A DNA stretch of 8,360 nt from Planctomycetota bacterium. GTDB lineage: Bacteria > Planctomycetota > J058 > JARGOJ01. The notes under the pieces were generated by a model. It did no database searches. It saw nothing but the letters and a program-made list of their open reading frames with translations, and was not told the DNA's origin. The translations under genes and the position numbers were made by a program. The stretch's first letter is position 1, and the number at the start of each line of letters is the position of its first letter. This document shows, in pieces, positions 1-5,692 of the stretch. Where the stretch lies: assembly GCA_029210225.1 (NCBI GenBank), contig JARGOJ010000340.1, forward strand, positions 1 to 8,360, given 5' to 3'.

Positions 1-198
1 TGGACTCTCGACTTCGCCGACCAATGGAAGCGCGGCGTTCGTTTTGAAAAACTGCTACGTTCCTTTTCGGGGGAGAGGCTGGCTTCCGTATCGGCTTTCT
101 TAGTGAGTAGCCGCGCTAATCCTCTTACAGATCAAAACTTGAAAAACACTGAAGAGCTTATTCCCCGCATTCTTGATAGCTTTGTTTTGAAAGAATAG
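1..198 (+). CDS. 3' end of an unidentified gene (last 65 residues)
   Basis: Frame 1 is open from the first base of the window to a TAG at 196-198, giving 65 residues that begin WTLDFADQWK and end ILDSFVLKE. The piece is a mix of hydrophobic and charged residues with no cysteine and no stop, consistent with the helical end of a soluble protein. I do not recognise the family and assign no function. The 5' end lies outside the window. The gene converges on the large minus-strand gene, with an 80-base gap between the two stop codons. Because only the tail is visible, reading frame 1 as coding rests on the open frame and the normal-looking composition of the translation. Confidence 0.6.
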   Translation, partial: WTLDFADQWKRGVRFEKLLRSFSGERLASVSAFLVSSRANPLTDQNLKNTEELIPRILDSFVLKE

Positions 199-278
199 AT
201 CAGCGCCGCCATTGAGTTCACTGTCATTGTTCGCTTCCTATGATTTCTGTCTAGGACAGCTGAACATTCACGATGCGG
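199..278. other. convergent intergenic gap with a short inverted repeat
   Basis: These 80 bases separate two converging stop codons. The only structure seen is CTGTC-TAG-GACAG at 247-259, a 5-bp stem with a 3-base loop. A shared terminator is the natural expectation here. However, the stem is short and no T-run follows it on either strand, so it is not called as an intrinsic terminator. Confidence 0.3.
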
Positions 279-3200
279 TCACCGACGCATCTGCTTGACG
301 TAGTTTCGCCAGCGCCGATCGAGGTCTTCGAAGTCGACGTTCTCGAAGGTTTTGACGAGGGCGAGATAGTAGGGTTCTCGCTTTTGTAAACGTAGAATCA
401 ATGCTTTGAAGCGCTCCCGCTCCTTTGCATTGCCTCGCACGAGATAGCGACAGAGCGCCCAGCCTGCGGCATAGTTAAAGGGACCGTTTTCATCATAGAA
501 TTCACTTTGGCTCATGATAAATAATTGGCCGACCGATGGAATGATTCCATATTTGAAACCATCTTCAAGATTGGACAGTCGCCCTTCCAGTATTCCATTG
601 TTGGTGGACAGCTCGCCGGCGAGAAACTCAGCGAGTCCTTCATCCATCCAAATCGGTAAGCCAGGCATGACCTCGTCAGAGTAGCGGTGAAAACCTTCGT
701 GGTAGAGAACGTGGCGGAATTCGTCGCCGTTGACGTCGTTTTTGTCTTCAAAGAATAAGAGTTGCTTGTAAAACGGCGTGTATAGTCCGAGTACTTGAGG
801 GTCGTGCTTTTCTCCAAACATGAGCGCGGAGTAATTGAAGAGGCCAATATCGGTATCGAATACAAGGCAGACGGCCTTCTTCGCCTTTTTTCCAACGGTT
901 GTATCCGGCACGACCGTCGCGTAATACATGCGCGCCTTCTCAAGCATATCCGAGACTTCTTTAGCGCGCTTCTGGGAAATGTTTGTCTTCACCGTAAAGT
1001 GTGTGGATTCGTGAACGTAGGTCTTTTCCCAGGGCGGGCCTTCGGCGACTTGCTTCACGCTCAAGTAATGTCGGTAGGTTTCAACGTCCGTAGGATCCAG
1101 GTCAACAGCGACCGCGAGGTCTTTCTCTGCGCCTTCTAAGTCGTCGTTCTCAAGGGCGAGCATACCGCGCTGGCGATAGCCGATGGAGGAGTCGGGAGCA
1201 AGCTCCAAGACTCTCGTCAGGTCTTTTACAGCTTCTTCTGTTTTGCCAAAGGCCTGATTCATGCGAGCTCTAAAAATTAAGGCTTCGGGAAAATCAGGTT
1301 CAATGGAGAGGGCTGAATCGAGGTGTTTTTCGGCTTCTTTGTAGCGCTCTCCGACTAAGTAGATGATTGATTGAGCGAGATAGGGTCCGGGGAGGTGCTC
1401 GTGGGTGGAGATAAAGGTTTCAAACGCTTCAAAGGCTTCCTTTATATTCCCTTCCTCAAAGTCTTCCCAGGCAAGTTTATAGGCTTTCATTTCCTTTTTA
1501 TTGAGGGAGGAGAGACAAAACGCGTCGTCTGTTGAGGGGAGCAAGTCCTTTTTTTCGCTGGCTTGTCCGGAGGCTTTTTGACGTTGAATACGACGGAGTT
1601 TCTCCCGTGCTTGTTGAAATCGGAGGGTGGCGTTATGAACACTCTGTTTGTAGGCGACTCGGTTCTTGCGTTTCCAGTTATCTCGGGCTTTTCCTTCAAT
1701 TTTCAATGACGGCCAAATCATGGATTGACTCGGGCTGCGAGCATCGACAACTCCGTCAAGCTCGACGACTACACGTTTGAAAGGAGGGATCTGGACTCGT
1801 TGAACGCTGTTTCCCACTTTCAAAATGGCGGTGTTGCCGCGCGCAGTGAGGCGTATCGTCTCTTTGCCAGTGCCCTTCATCCATTGATCACTCCCGGCGA
1901 ATTCCTCGCCGGCCTTTCCGGTTACGAGTTGAACGGACTTATTCTTTGAGGAAACATAGGCCGCGACTCGGATACCTTTTTTCCCGAGGATGTCGAGACC
2001 TAGGGATACCAGCCCGTCTATCTCTTCGCTAATTGGCCAATCAAACTCAACGCTGAGTCCATCCTTGAAGCCGACCTCTTTCATGATGAGGTTTAAATCT
2101 TCGCCGGTCACTTGTAGGCCTTTTTTGGGGATCAGCTTCACCTTGGTTTTAGAATCGTAGGGCGTCCAATCGCCTAACACATCGGGGCTGCGGGGCTTGG
2201 CAAAGTTGTAGAGGCTTCCCGGCGTCTTCTTGCCAGGGATCGGACTCCCAGAGAACAACTTTGCTCGTCCTTTAAGCTTGACTAGGTCCGGGAGAAGCTT
2301 GCCGAGCTCGGGATCGTATTTATTGATTTTCTTATGGGCGAAGGTCGCGTCTTTGTACTGATCGTATTTCAGTGAAAAGACAAGCAATTGGATGAGGTCA
2401 TCAATGTTGTTAGGGCGGCAGGCCTGGCGAAGGACTCGTGCGGTCATTTTAGGTCGGATTCCGAAGCGGAAGCCTGCTTCAATGCGTCCACCCTTGGCGG
2501 AGAGTGTGTATCGGTTTTCTCGCAAGTCAATAACGTGAGATCCACCGGCAAATTCGAAGGGACTCTGTTTCGTCCGCTCTCGCGCCAGTTTGAGTCGCTC
2601 CCCGAGAGCCTTCTTGAAATCAGACGCATCGGAGGTGACTGAATTACGGGCCGCTTCCAGGCGCTTGAGGGCCTTCTTGTAACGGAGCTTGCGGAGCAAG
2701 GAGCGCTCCGCCATGGCACGTTTGTGGAGGCGTTTGTAAGCTGGAAGATCTTTCTCATCGCGATGCTCATAAAGGGCTTTGCCACTGAGTGTTAAAACGG
2801 CATTATCGGCGGCTTTTTTTGCGTCAAATTTTGGCAGGGTTTTGAAAACCTTGTTGAGCGCCGTGTTGCTCACTTCTTGCTCTGTTATGGAGCTTATTTC
2901 CAGTTCAATACTATCAATGAGATCTTGATCGGCGTTGTCTGCTTTTAGCGCTTTCACTCCGTCCTTGCAGAGCTTCGTGGCGCGGCTGTAGTCTTCTCTC
3001 GCGCAATAGGCCTTTACTTCGGCCAGAAGAACTTTGGCACGCTTATTCGTTCTCGTTTCGAGCTTCTTCTTTAGCTCTGCGAGATGATCGTCGTGGTCAC
3101 GGGTGTCTGCGCTTGCTGGGAGTCGATCAATGTAATCGGAGTAGAGCTTGACGAGCCCCGATAAATCGTCCTTCTTTTGGGTTTCGTACGCCTGAATCAT

Positions 3201-3614
3201 CGCGAGTGCTTGACCGAGATCCTCAGGCAGCTCTGGAGCGCCATTCTTAAAGTCGTAGACCACCTTTTCTATTTTTTCGCTCTTAGAATCTCGCAGATTC
3301 TTCGCGCTTGGTTTTTTCTCAACGCTCTTTGCTATGACCGCTTTTTTGCTCGCTTCGGCGCTTTGCGATTCAGAGGCTTTGTCTTTCGGCCGGAGGACTA
3401 CGAGGACTCCAATGAGCAAGACTGCAGCGATGCATGCGCCAATAACAATGGGCGTTTGTTTGGACGGTTTGGCGGGCTCTGCGTTTCCTCGGCGAAGTCG
3501 CGTACTAGCGCCTTTTCCTCCAACCTTGTTTCTTGAACTTTGACTCTGTGGGCGAAACTTTCGGGCCGCTGGCTGGCCCGTCAGGCGGAGTTGACTTTCA
3601 TCGCCTTTCCACAA
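279..3614 (-). CDS. membrane-anchored TPR protein with C-terminal HExxH (DUF1570/peptidase MA-like) metallopeptidase domain
   Basis: The 1111-residue protein reads in order: a basic Pro/Gln/Arg-rich N-terminus (1-53); one membrane helix (about 55-74, rich in Ile, Val, Leu and Ala); a charged Lys/Ser/Glu stretch (75-120); a long helical region (about 130-450); a beta-rich segment (about 480-645) resembling concanavalin-like jelly rolls of the DUF1080 kind; a basic helix (648-680); about four TPRs (709-850); and a peptidase-like domain (about 865-1111). That domain has H972-E973-x-x-H976, then P-x-W-M-D-E-G-L-A-E-F with E992 as the probable third zinc ligand. This is the pattern of gluzincin families with the 'EGLAE' box. 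Topology (basic end inside, TPRs and peptidase outside) is inferred from the positive-inside rule. The substrate is unknown. The start is doubtful: the only codon near the 5' end is TTG at 3614, with an in-frame TGA four codons upstream and no ATG until residue 139. A GGGAAG sits nine bases before the TTG. The first 34 bases lie inside the preceding gene, and both may be one gene. Confidence 0.85.
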   Translation of the reverse strand: MWKGDESQLRLTGQPAARKFRPQSQSSRNKVGGKGASTRLRRGNAEPAKPSKQTPIVIGACIAAVLLIGVLVVLRPKDKASESQSAEASKKAVIAKSVEKKPSAKNLRDSKSEKIEKVVYDFKNGAPELPEDLGQALAMIQAYETQKKDDLSGLVKLYSDYIDRLPASADTRDHDDHLAELKKKLETRTNKRAKVLLAEVKAYCAREDYSRATKLCKDGVKALKADNADQDLIDSIELEISSITEQEVSNTALNKVFKTLPKFDAKKAADNAVLTLSGKALYEHRDEKDLPAYKRLHKRAMAERSLLRKLRYKKALKRLEAARNSVTSDASDFKKALGERLKLARERTKQSPFEFAGGSHVIDLRENRYTLSAKGGRIEAGFRFGIRPKMTARVLRQACRPNNIDDLIQLLVFSLKYDQYKDATFAHKKINKYDPELGKLLPDLVKLKGRAKLFSGSPIPGKKTPGSLYNFAKPRSPDVLGDWTPYDSKTKVKLIPKKGLQVTGEDLNLIMKEVGFKDGLSVEFDWPISEEIDGLVSLGLDILGKKGIRVAAYVSSKNKSVQLVTGKAGEEFAGSDQWMKGTGKETIRLTARGNTAILKVGNSVQRVQIPPFKRVVVELDGVVDARSPSQSMIWPSLKIEGKARDNWKRKNRVAYKQSVHNATLRFQQAREKLRRIQRQKASGQASEKKDLLPSTDDAFCLSSLNKKEMKAYKLAWEDFEEGNIKEAFEAFETFISTHEHLPGPYLAQSIIYLVGERYKEAEKHLDSALSIEPDFPEALIFRARMNQAFGKTEEAVKDLTRVLELAPDSSIGYRQRGMLALENDDLEGAEKDLAVAVDLDPTDVETYRHYLSVKQVAEGPPWEKTYVHESTHFTVKTNISQKRAKEVSDMLEKARMYYATVVPDTTVGKKAKKAVCLVFDTDIGLFNYSALMFGEKHDPQVLGLYTPFYKQLLFFEDKNDVNGDEFRHVLYHEGFHRYSDEVMPGLPIWMDEGLAEFLAGELSTNNGILEGRLSNLEDGFKYGIIPSVGQLFIMSQSEFYDENGPFNYAAGWALCRYLVRGNAKERERFKALILRLQKREPYYLALVKTFENVDFEDLDRRWRNYVKQMRR

Positions 3615-3622
3615 GCTTCACA
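3540..3622 (-). other. frame junction across a split, degenerate zinc ribbon
   Basis: Read on the minus strand, C180-x-x-C183 is encoded at 3622-3611, and the frame stops at 3583-3581 just after KVNSA. The downstream frame then reads L-T-G-Q-P-A-A-R-K-F-R-P-Q-S-Q, ending at 3540. A single inserted base between GCC and TGA would make the two continuous: KVNSA followed by LTGQ. This has the layout of a ribbon (C-x2-C-G-K-x-x-x-V-x-x-x-L-x-G ... K-x-R-C-P-x-C). The expected second cysteine pair is missing: FRPQSQ stands where FRCPQC would fit, which is one codon lost and one TGT-to-AGT change away. That this is a broken ribbon is inference; the codons and the frame relation are directly visible. 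No convincing slippery heptamer for programmed frameshifting was seen. Confidence 0.5.
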
Positions 3623-4159
3623 CTTCCCGAATGTCACTAGATCGACCGAAGGGGAGGAGTTTGTTGGAAACTGGGGATCGGTGTGAGGAGGCTGATAGGG
3701 GATGGCCGGAGCGACCTCAGGGGACACTTGACTCTGCGCAGGACTCGCCATTTCAATCTCTGGGACCGAGGTGATGGCCTGAGTCATAGGAGGACCCGGC
3801 ACTATCCCTAGAAGAGCAACCGGCCCCTGACCAACCAGGCTATTAAGATACTCTGTTTTATCTTCGATATTCCAGGCCTTCGCCAGCGACCCTAAAAGCT
3901 CTCCTTCCCCGTTATCCCAGTCGTAAGACAGGACAACCGCGATGCTAAGATAGTTGGCTTGGCACTCCATTTCACCCTGGGGAAACTGAAACTTCACCTC
4001 GAGTTTCGATAAGGTCTCAGCAGCCAGCTCCAACTGGTGAGCCAGATACTCGATGACTTCCTGCCGGGCAGGAGTGACGGTCTTCTTCGCGGAAGCAGCC
4101 GCGATGATATTTTGGAAGAGCGCCTGAATTCTGCTGGGTGCTAGTGCTATTCGAAACAT
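3581..4159 (-). CDS. unidentified protein with C-terminal half zinc ribbon; possibly the N-terminal part of the downstream peptidase
   Basis: The 192-codon frame starts at ATG 4159 and ends at TGA 3583-3581. Residues 1-55 look alpha-helical. Residues 55-125 are mixed, with a short acidic patch (YDWDNGEGE). Residues 120-175 form a Pro/Ser/Gln-rich linker. The end holds C180-E-A-C183-G-K-A-M-K-V, the first knuckle of the zinc ribbon often found ahead of membrane helices in planctomycete proteins, but the second CxxC is not in this frame. I do not recognise the N-terminal domain. No good Shine-Dalgarno precedes the ATG (GGATGG lies 11 bases away). It overlaps the 1111-codon gene by 34 bases, and that gene's TTG start overlaps the Cys183 codon. 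Co-transcription is therefore near certain if both are expressed. It is probably either a coupled partner or the 5' part of one broken gene, and the composition and the half-motif favour the latter. Confidence 0.7.
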   Translation of the reverse strand: MFRIALAPSRIQALFQNIIAAASAKKTVTPARQEVIEYLAHQLELAAETLSKLEVKFQFPQGEMECQANYLSIAVVLSYDWDNGEGELLGSLAKAWNIEDKTEYLNSLVGQGPVALLGIVPGPPMTQAITSVPEIEMASPAQSQVSPEVAPAIPYQPPHTDPQFPTNSSPSVDLVTFGKCEACGKAMKVNSA

Positions 4160-4238
4160 CGCTTAAATCCATCCAACGTGGTTTTGAAGAGAAATCCATA
4201 CTAGGAAATCGAGAAGTCTTTGTAATCTTAAATAACTA

Positions 4239-4325
4239 CTAATTTTTTATTCTGCTCAGTTTGACCAATGTTCGTATCCCATCGTCAGAGCTGCTTCGTT
4301 GTTGTATTGCTATATCAATGGGCAT
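4239..4325 (-). CDS. possible 28-residue leader or small ORF (doubtful)
   Basis: ATG at 4325-4323 opens 28 codons (MPIDIAIQQRSSSDDG, then a short basic tail) ending in TAG at 4241-4239. On the minus strand an AAGG sits eight bases before the ATG, a better ribosome-binding site than most starts in this window have. It lies 79 bases ahead of the 192-codon gene on the same strand and inside the inverted repeat at 4288-4345, so a leader-type role is conceivable. A frame of this length is expected by chance, and I recognise no similarity. Treat it as a candidate only. Confidence 0.13.
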   Translation of the reverse strand: MPIDIAIQQRSSSDDGIRTLVKLSRIKN

Positions 4326-4345
4326 AGCGAAGACCTTAGCAGCTC
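4288..4345. repeat. imperfect long inverted repeat
   Basis: GAGCTGCT at 4288-4295 is matched by its exact reverse complement AGCAGCTC at 4338-4345, 42 bases apart. Within the interval the pairs TCG/CGA (4296-4298 with 4328-4330, leaving a seven-base bulge on one side) or, alternatively, GCTAT/ATAGC (4309-4313 with 4324-4328) could extend the fold. It could be an operator-like palindrome, a structured 5' leader on the minus-strand transcript, or chance. No T-run follows, so it does not look like an intrinsic terminator. Confidence 0.35.
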
Positions 4346-4574
4346 ATGTTGGCTTCGATTGAATTGCAAAATATGGGTCGGGATTTTTATCTATAGCTAG
4401 AAGTGACGATGCTGTGTTGCATTGGGCGGCTGTTGTGACTTATCCCTTGATTGCAGCAGCAGGACGCCTTCGATCTCGAATTACCGGAATCGTGAGTTAG
4501 AATTTAACGGCGGTCTTGCCGCTGAGGCCTCGATTGAAGAATTTACTCCCTCTACCCAATGCCCCGAGTATTCG

Positions 4575-5582
4575 ATGACAAAACCCGCTGCCAAACATTT
4601 ACGGACCTTCCTAATTGTCGCAAGTGTGGGAGTGGCTATAGGCCTCTCTACCTTTGCGTGGCAACAACGAAGACCAAACCCTACGCATAAATACAGCGCT
4701 CGCTCGTCGGGGGAGGCGAAAAATTGGCAAGCTGCGCTGCGTGTGAAGTTAAGTGAGAAACTGAAAATAGCGGACCTCTTGGAGATCGAGCGAGACCTTG
4801 CGTTGAAGCCTAAGGTCATCGCGACCAACAGGGTCTCGGGAATAACGATTCAAACGGTGCGAATCAACATCGACGAGCGCCTGCAAAGCCATATTTTTCT
4901 GTCTATTCCAAACGATAGATCGACTCCAGTGCCTGCGGTCGTTTGTTTATTTGGGCATGGATCCAATGGTACTCAGGTCTTCAGCGCAAAGTCTGAATTT
5001 TCCGGCTTAGGGTTAGAGCTGACGGCGCGCGGCTATGCCACGATTTCTGTCTCACTGTCTGGTTGTCGTCCTAGTCTTAGCCGGACACGAGCTGGTGAGC
5101 GATTGTGGAAACTGATTCGCTGCTTGGACTATCTTGAATCCCTCGATTTTGTTGATAAATCAAAGATTGGTTGCGCCGGACTCTCCATGGGCGGGGAGAT
5201 GGCCATGTGGCTCGGCGCTATGGATAGCAGAGTGAAAGCAACTGTCTGCGCTGGATTTCTTACAACTATGGATCACCTCTTGGACTTCGAAAAACAACAC
5301 TGTCCTTGCTGGAAAATTGACGGATTGGAGCGGCTCGTTGATTTCTCCGACATATTTGCTCTGCATGCACCCCGAGCGCTGCTTTGCCAAAGTGGCTTGA
5401 AAGAGCCGAATGATCAGTTTCCGGTGACTCCCGCTCGCTCCGCTATGCTTGAAGTTAACAAGATATACAAAGACCTTGGGGCCTCCGGTCAGGAAGCACT
5501 CCAGGTCCATGATGGGGGACATGTTGTGCATTTAGAGAGCGCTCTCAAGTTCTTTGAAAAGCATCTCCCAGTCGCTAAATAG
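4575..5582 (+). CDS. membrane-anchored alpha/beta hydrolase (dienelactone hydrolase / acetyl-xylan-esterase-like)
   Basis: The 335-residue product starts at the ATG at 4575, directly before MTKPAAKHLRTFL. A basic start followed by a hydrophobic run (about 11-25) forms a signal anchor, so the catalytic domain should lie outside the cytoplasm. The frame can be read back to a TTG at 4422, but those 51 extra residues are Cys/Ser-rich, would bury the signal anchor and have no clear ribosome-binding site. The fold is visible as beta strand AVVCLFGHG, a second strand YATISVSLSGCRP, the nucleophile elbow G-L-S204-M-G-G, and a late D-G-G-H316. The acid is ambiguous: the segment S-G-L-K-E277-P-N-D280-Q-F-P-V aligns with the usual G-x-x-D-P-x-F-P-V but carries Glu at the Asp position and two extra residues before FPV. 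The family hydrolyses carboxyl esters or related bonds, but the substrate here is unknown. It is transcribed divergently from the peptidase gene and 110 bases ahead of the kinase. Confidence 0.85.
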   Translation: MTKPAAKHLRTFLIVASVGVAIGLSTFAWQQRRPNPTHKYSARSSGEAKNWQAALRVKLSEKLKIADLLEIERDLALKPKVIATNRVSGITIQTVRINIDERLQSHIFLSIPNDRSTPVPAVVCLFGHGSNGTQVFSAKSEFSGLGLELTARGYATISVSLSGCRPSLSRTRAGERLWKLIRCLDYLESLDFVDKSKIGCAGLSMGGEMAMWLGAMDSRVKATVCAGFLTTMDHLLDFEKQHCPCWKIDGLERLVDFSDIFALHAPRALLCQSGLKEPNDQFPVTPARSAMLEVNKIYKDLGASGQEALQVHDGGHVVHLESALKFFEKHLPVAK

Positions 5583-5692
5583 CGAACCCGTCACTGTTCC
5601 TATTCGGGATGATGGCAAGCTGTTGCTTTCTCCGTTATCATGGCTCTCCTTCCCAAAAATGAACGCTCTTGAACCGAATATAGTGCAAACTC
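5583..5692 (+). other. intergenic gap between hydrolase and kinase genes
   Basis: These 110 bases hold a short hairpin, GCAA-GCTG-TTGC at 5615-5626, followed by TTTCT. It could be a weak terminator of the hydrolase transcript, but a 4-bp stem is not persuasive. With a candidate -10 box at 5679-5684, the gap leaves open whether the kinase is read from its own promoter or by read-through. Confidence 0.3.
5679..5684 (+). promoter_or_regulatory. candidate -10 box of the kinase gene
   Basis: TATAGT differs from TATAAT at one base and ends eight bases before the kinase ATG at 5693. If used, the transcript would start at or a few bases before the ATG and be essentially leaderless, which would fit the lack of any Shine-Dalgarno sequence in front of this start. 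No -35 box is found 15-18 bases upstream (the stretch is AAAAATGA), so support is weak. Confidence 0.2.

Larger units (their letters stand above)
4160..4574. other. divergent intergenic region, about 415 bases
   Basis: This stretch lies between the divergent starts at 4159 (-) and 4575 (+), so it should carry the promoters of both transcripts. It contains an A/T-rich block at about 4220-4252, on the side of the minus-strand gene, and a second at about 4359-4395. The best plus-strand promoter guess is TTGCAA (4364-4369), an 18-base spacer and TATCTA (4388-4393), which is weak in both boxes. No convincing minus-strand promoter pair was found. It also contains a long imperfect inverted repeat and a doubtful 28-codon frame, listed separately. 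I saw no tRNA or recognisable riboswitch. Confidence 0.5.

Noticed and set aside
247..259. CTGTC-TAG-GACAG hairpin as a terminator between converging genes
   Set aside because: The stem is only 5 bp, with no T-run after it on either strand.
3584..3614. Programmed -1 frameshift as the explanation for the overlap
   Set aside because: Within the 34-base overlap the best site is GGA-AAG preceded by T, which does not fit the X-XXY-YYZ pattern, and no clear downstream stimulatory structure was seen. It is not excluded, but it is less likely than a missing base or re-initiation.
4017..4199. 60-codon frame on the minus strand overlapping the start of the 192-codon gene
   Set aside because: It overlaps the 192-codon gene in another frame, and its Ser/Thr-rich translation shows no domain, whereas the other frame gives plausible helices and continues to the CxxC.
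4422..4574. 51-codon upstream extension of the hydrolase from a TTG
   Set aside because: The added sequence would place the signal anchor in the interior of the protein and has no ribosome-binding site. The ATG at 4575 sits immediately before a classical basic-plus-hydrophobic start.
5615..5630. GCAA-GCTG-TTGC hairpin plus TTTC as a terminator of the hydrolase gene
   Set aside because: A 4-bp stem and a broken T-run are below what is needed to call an intrinsic terminator.
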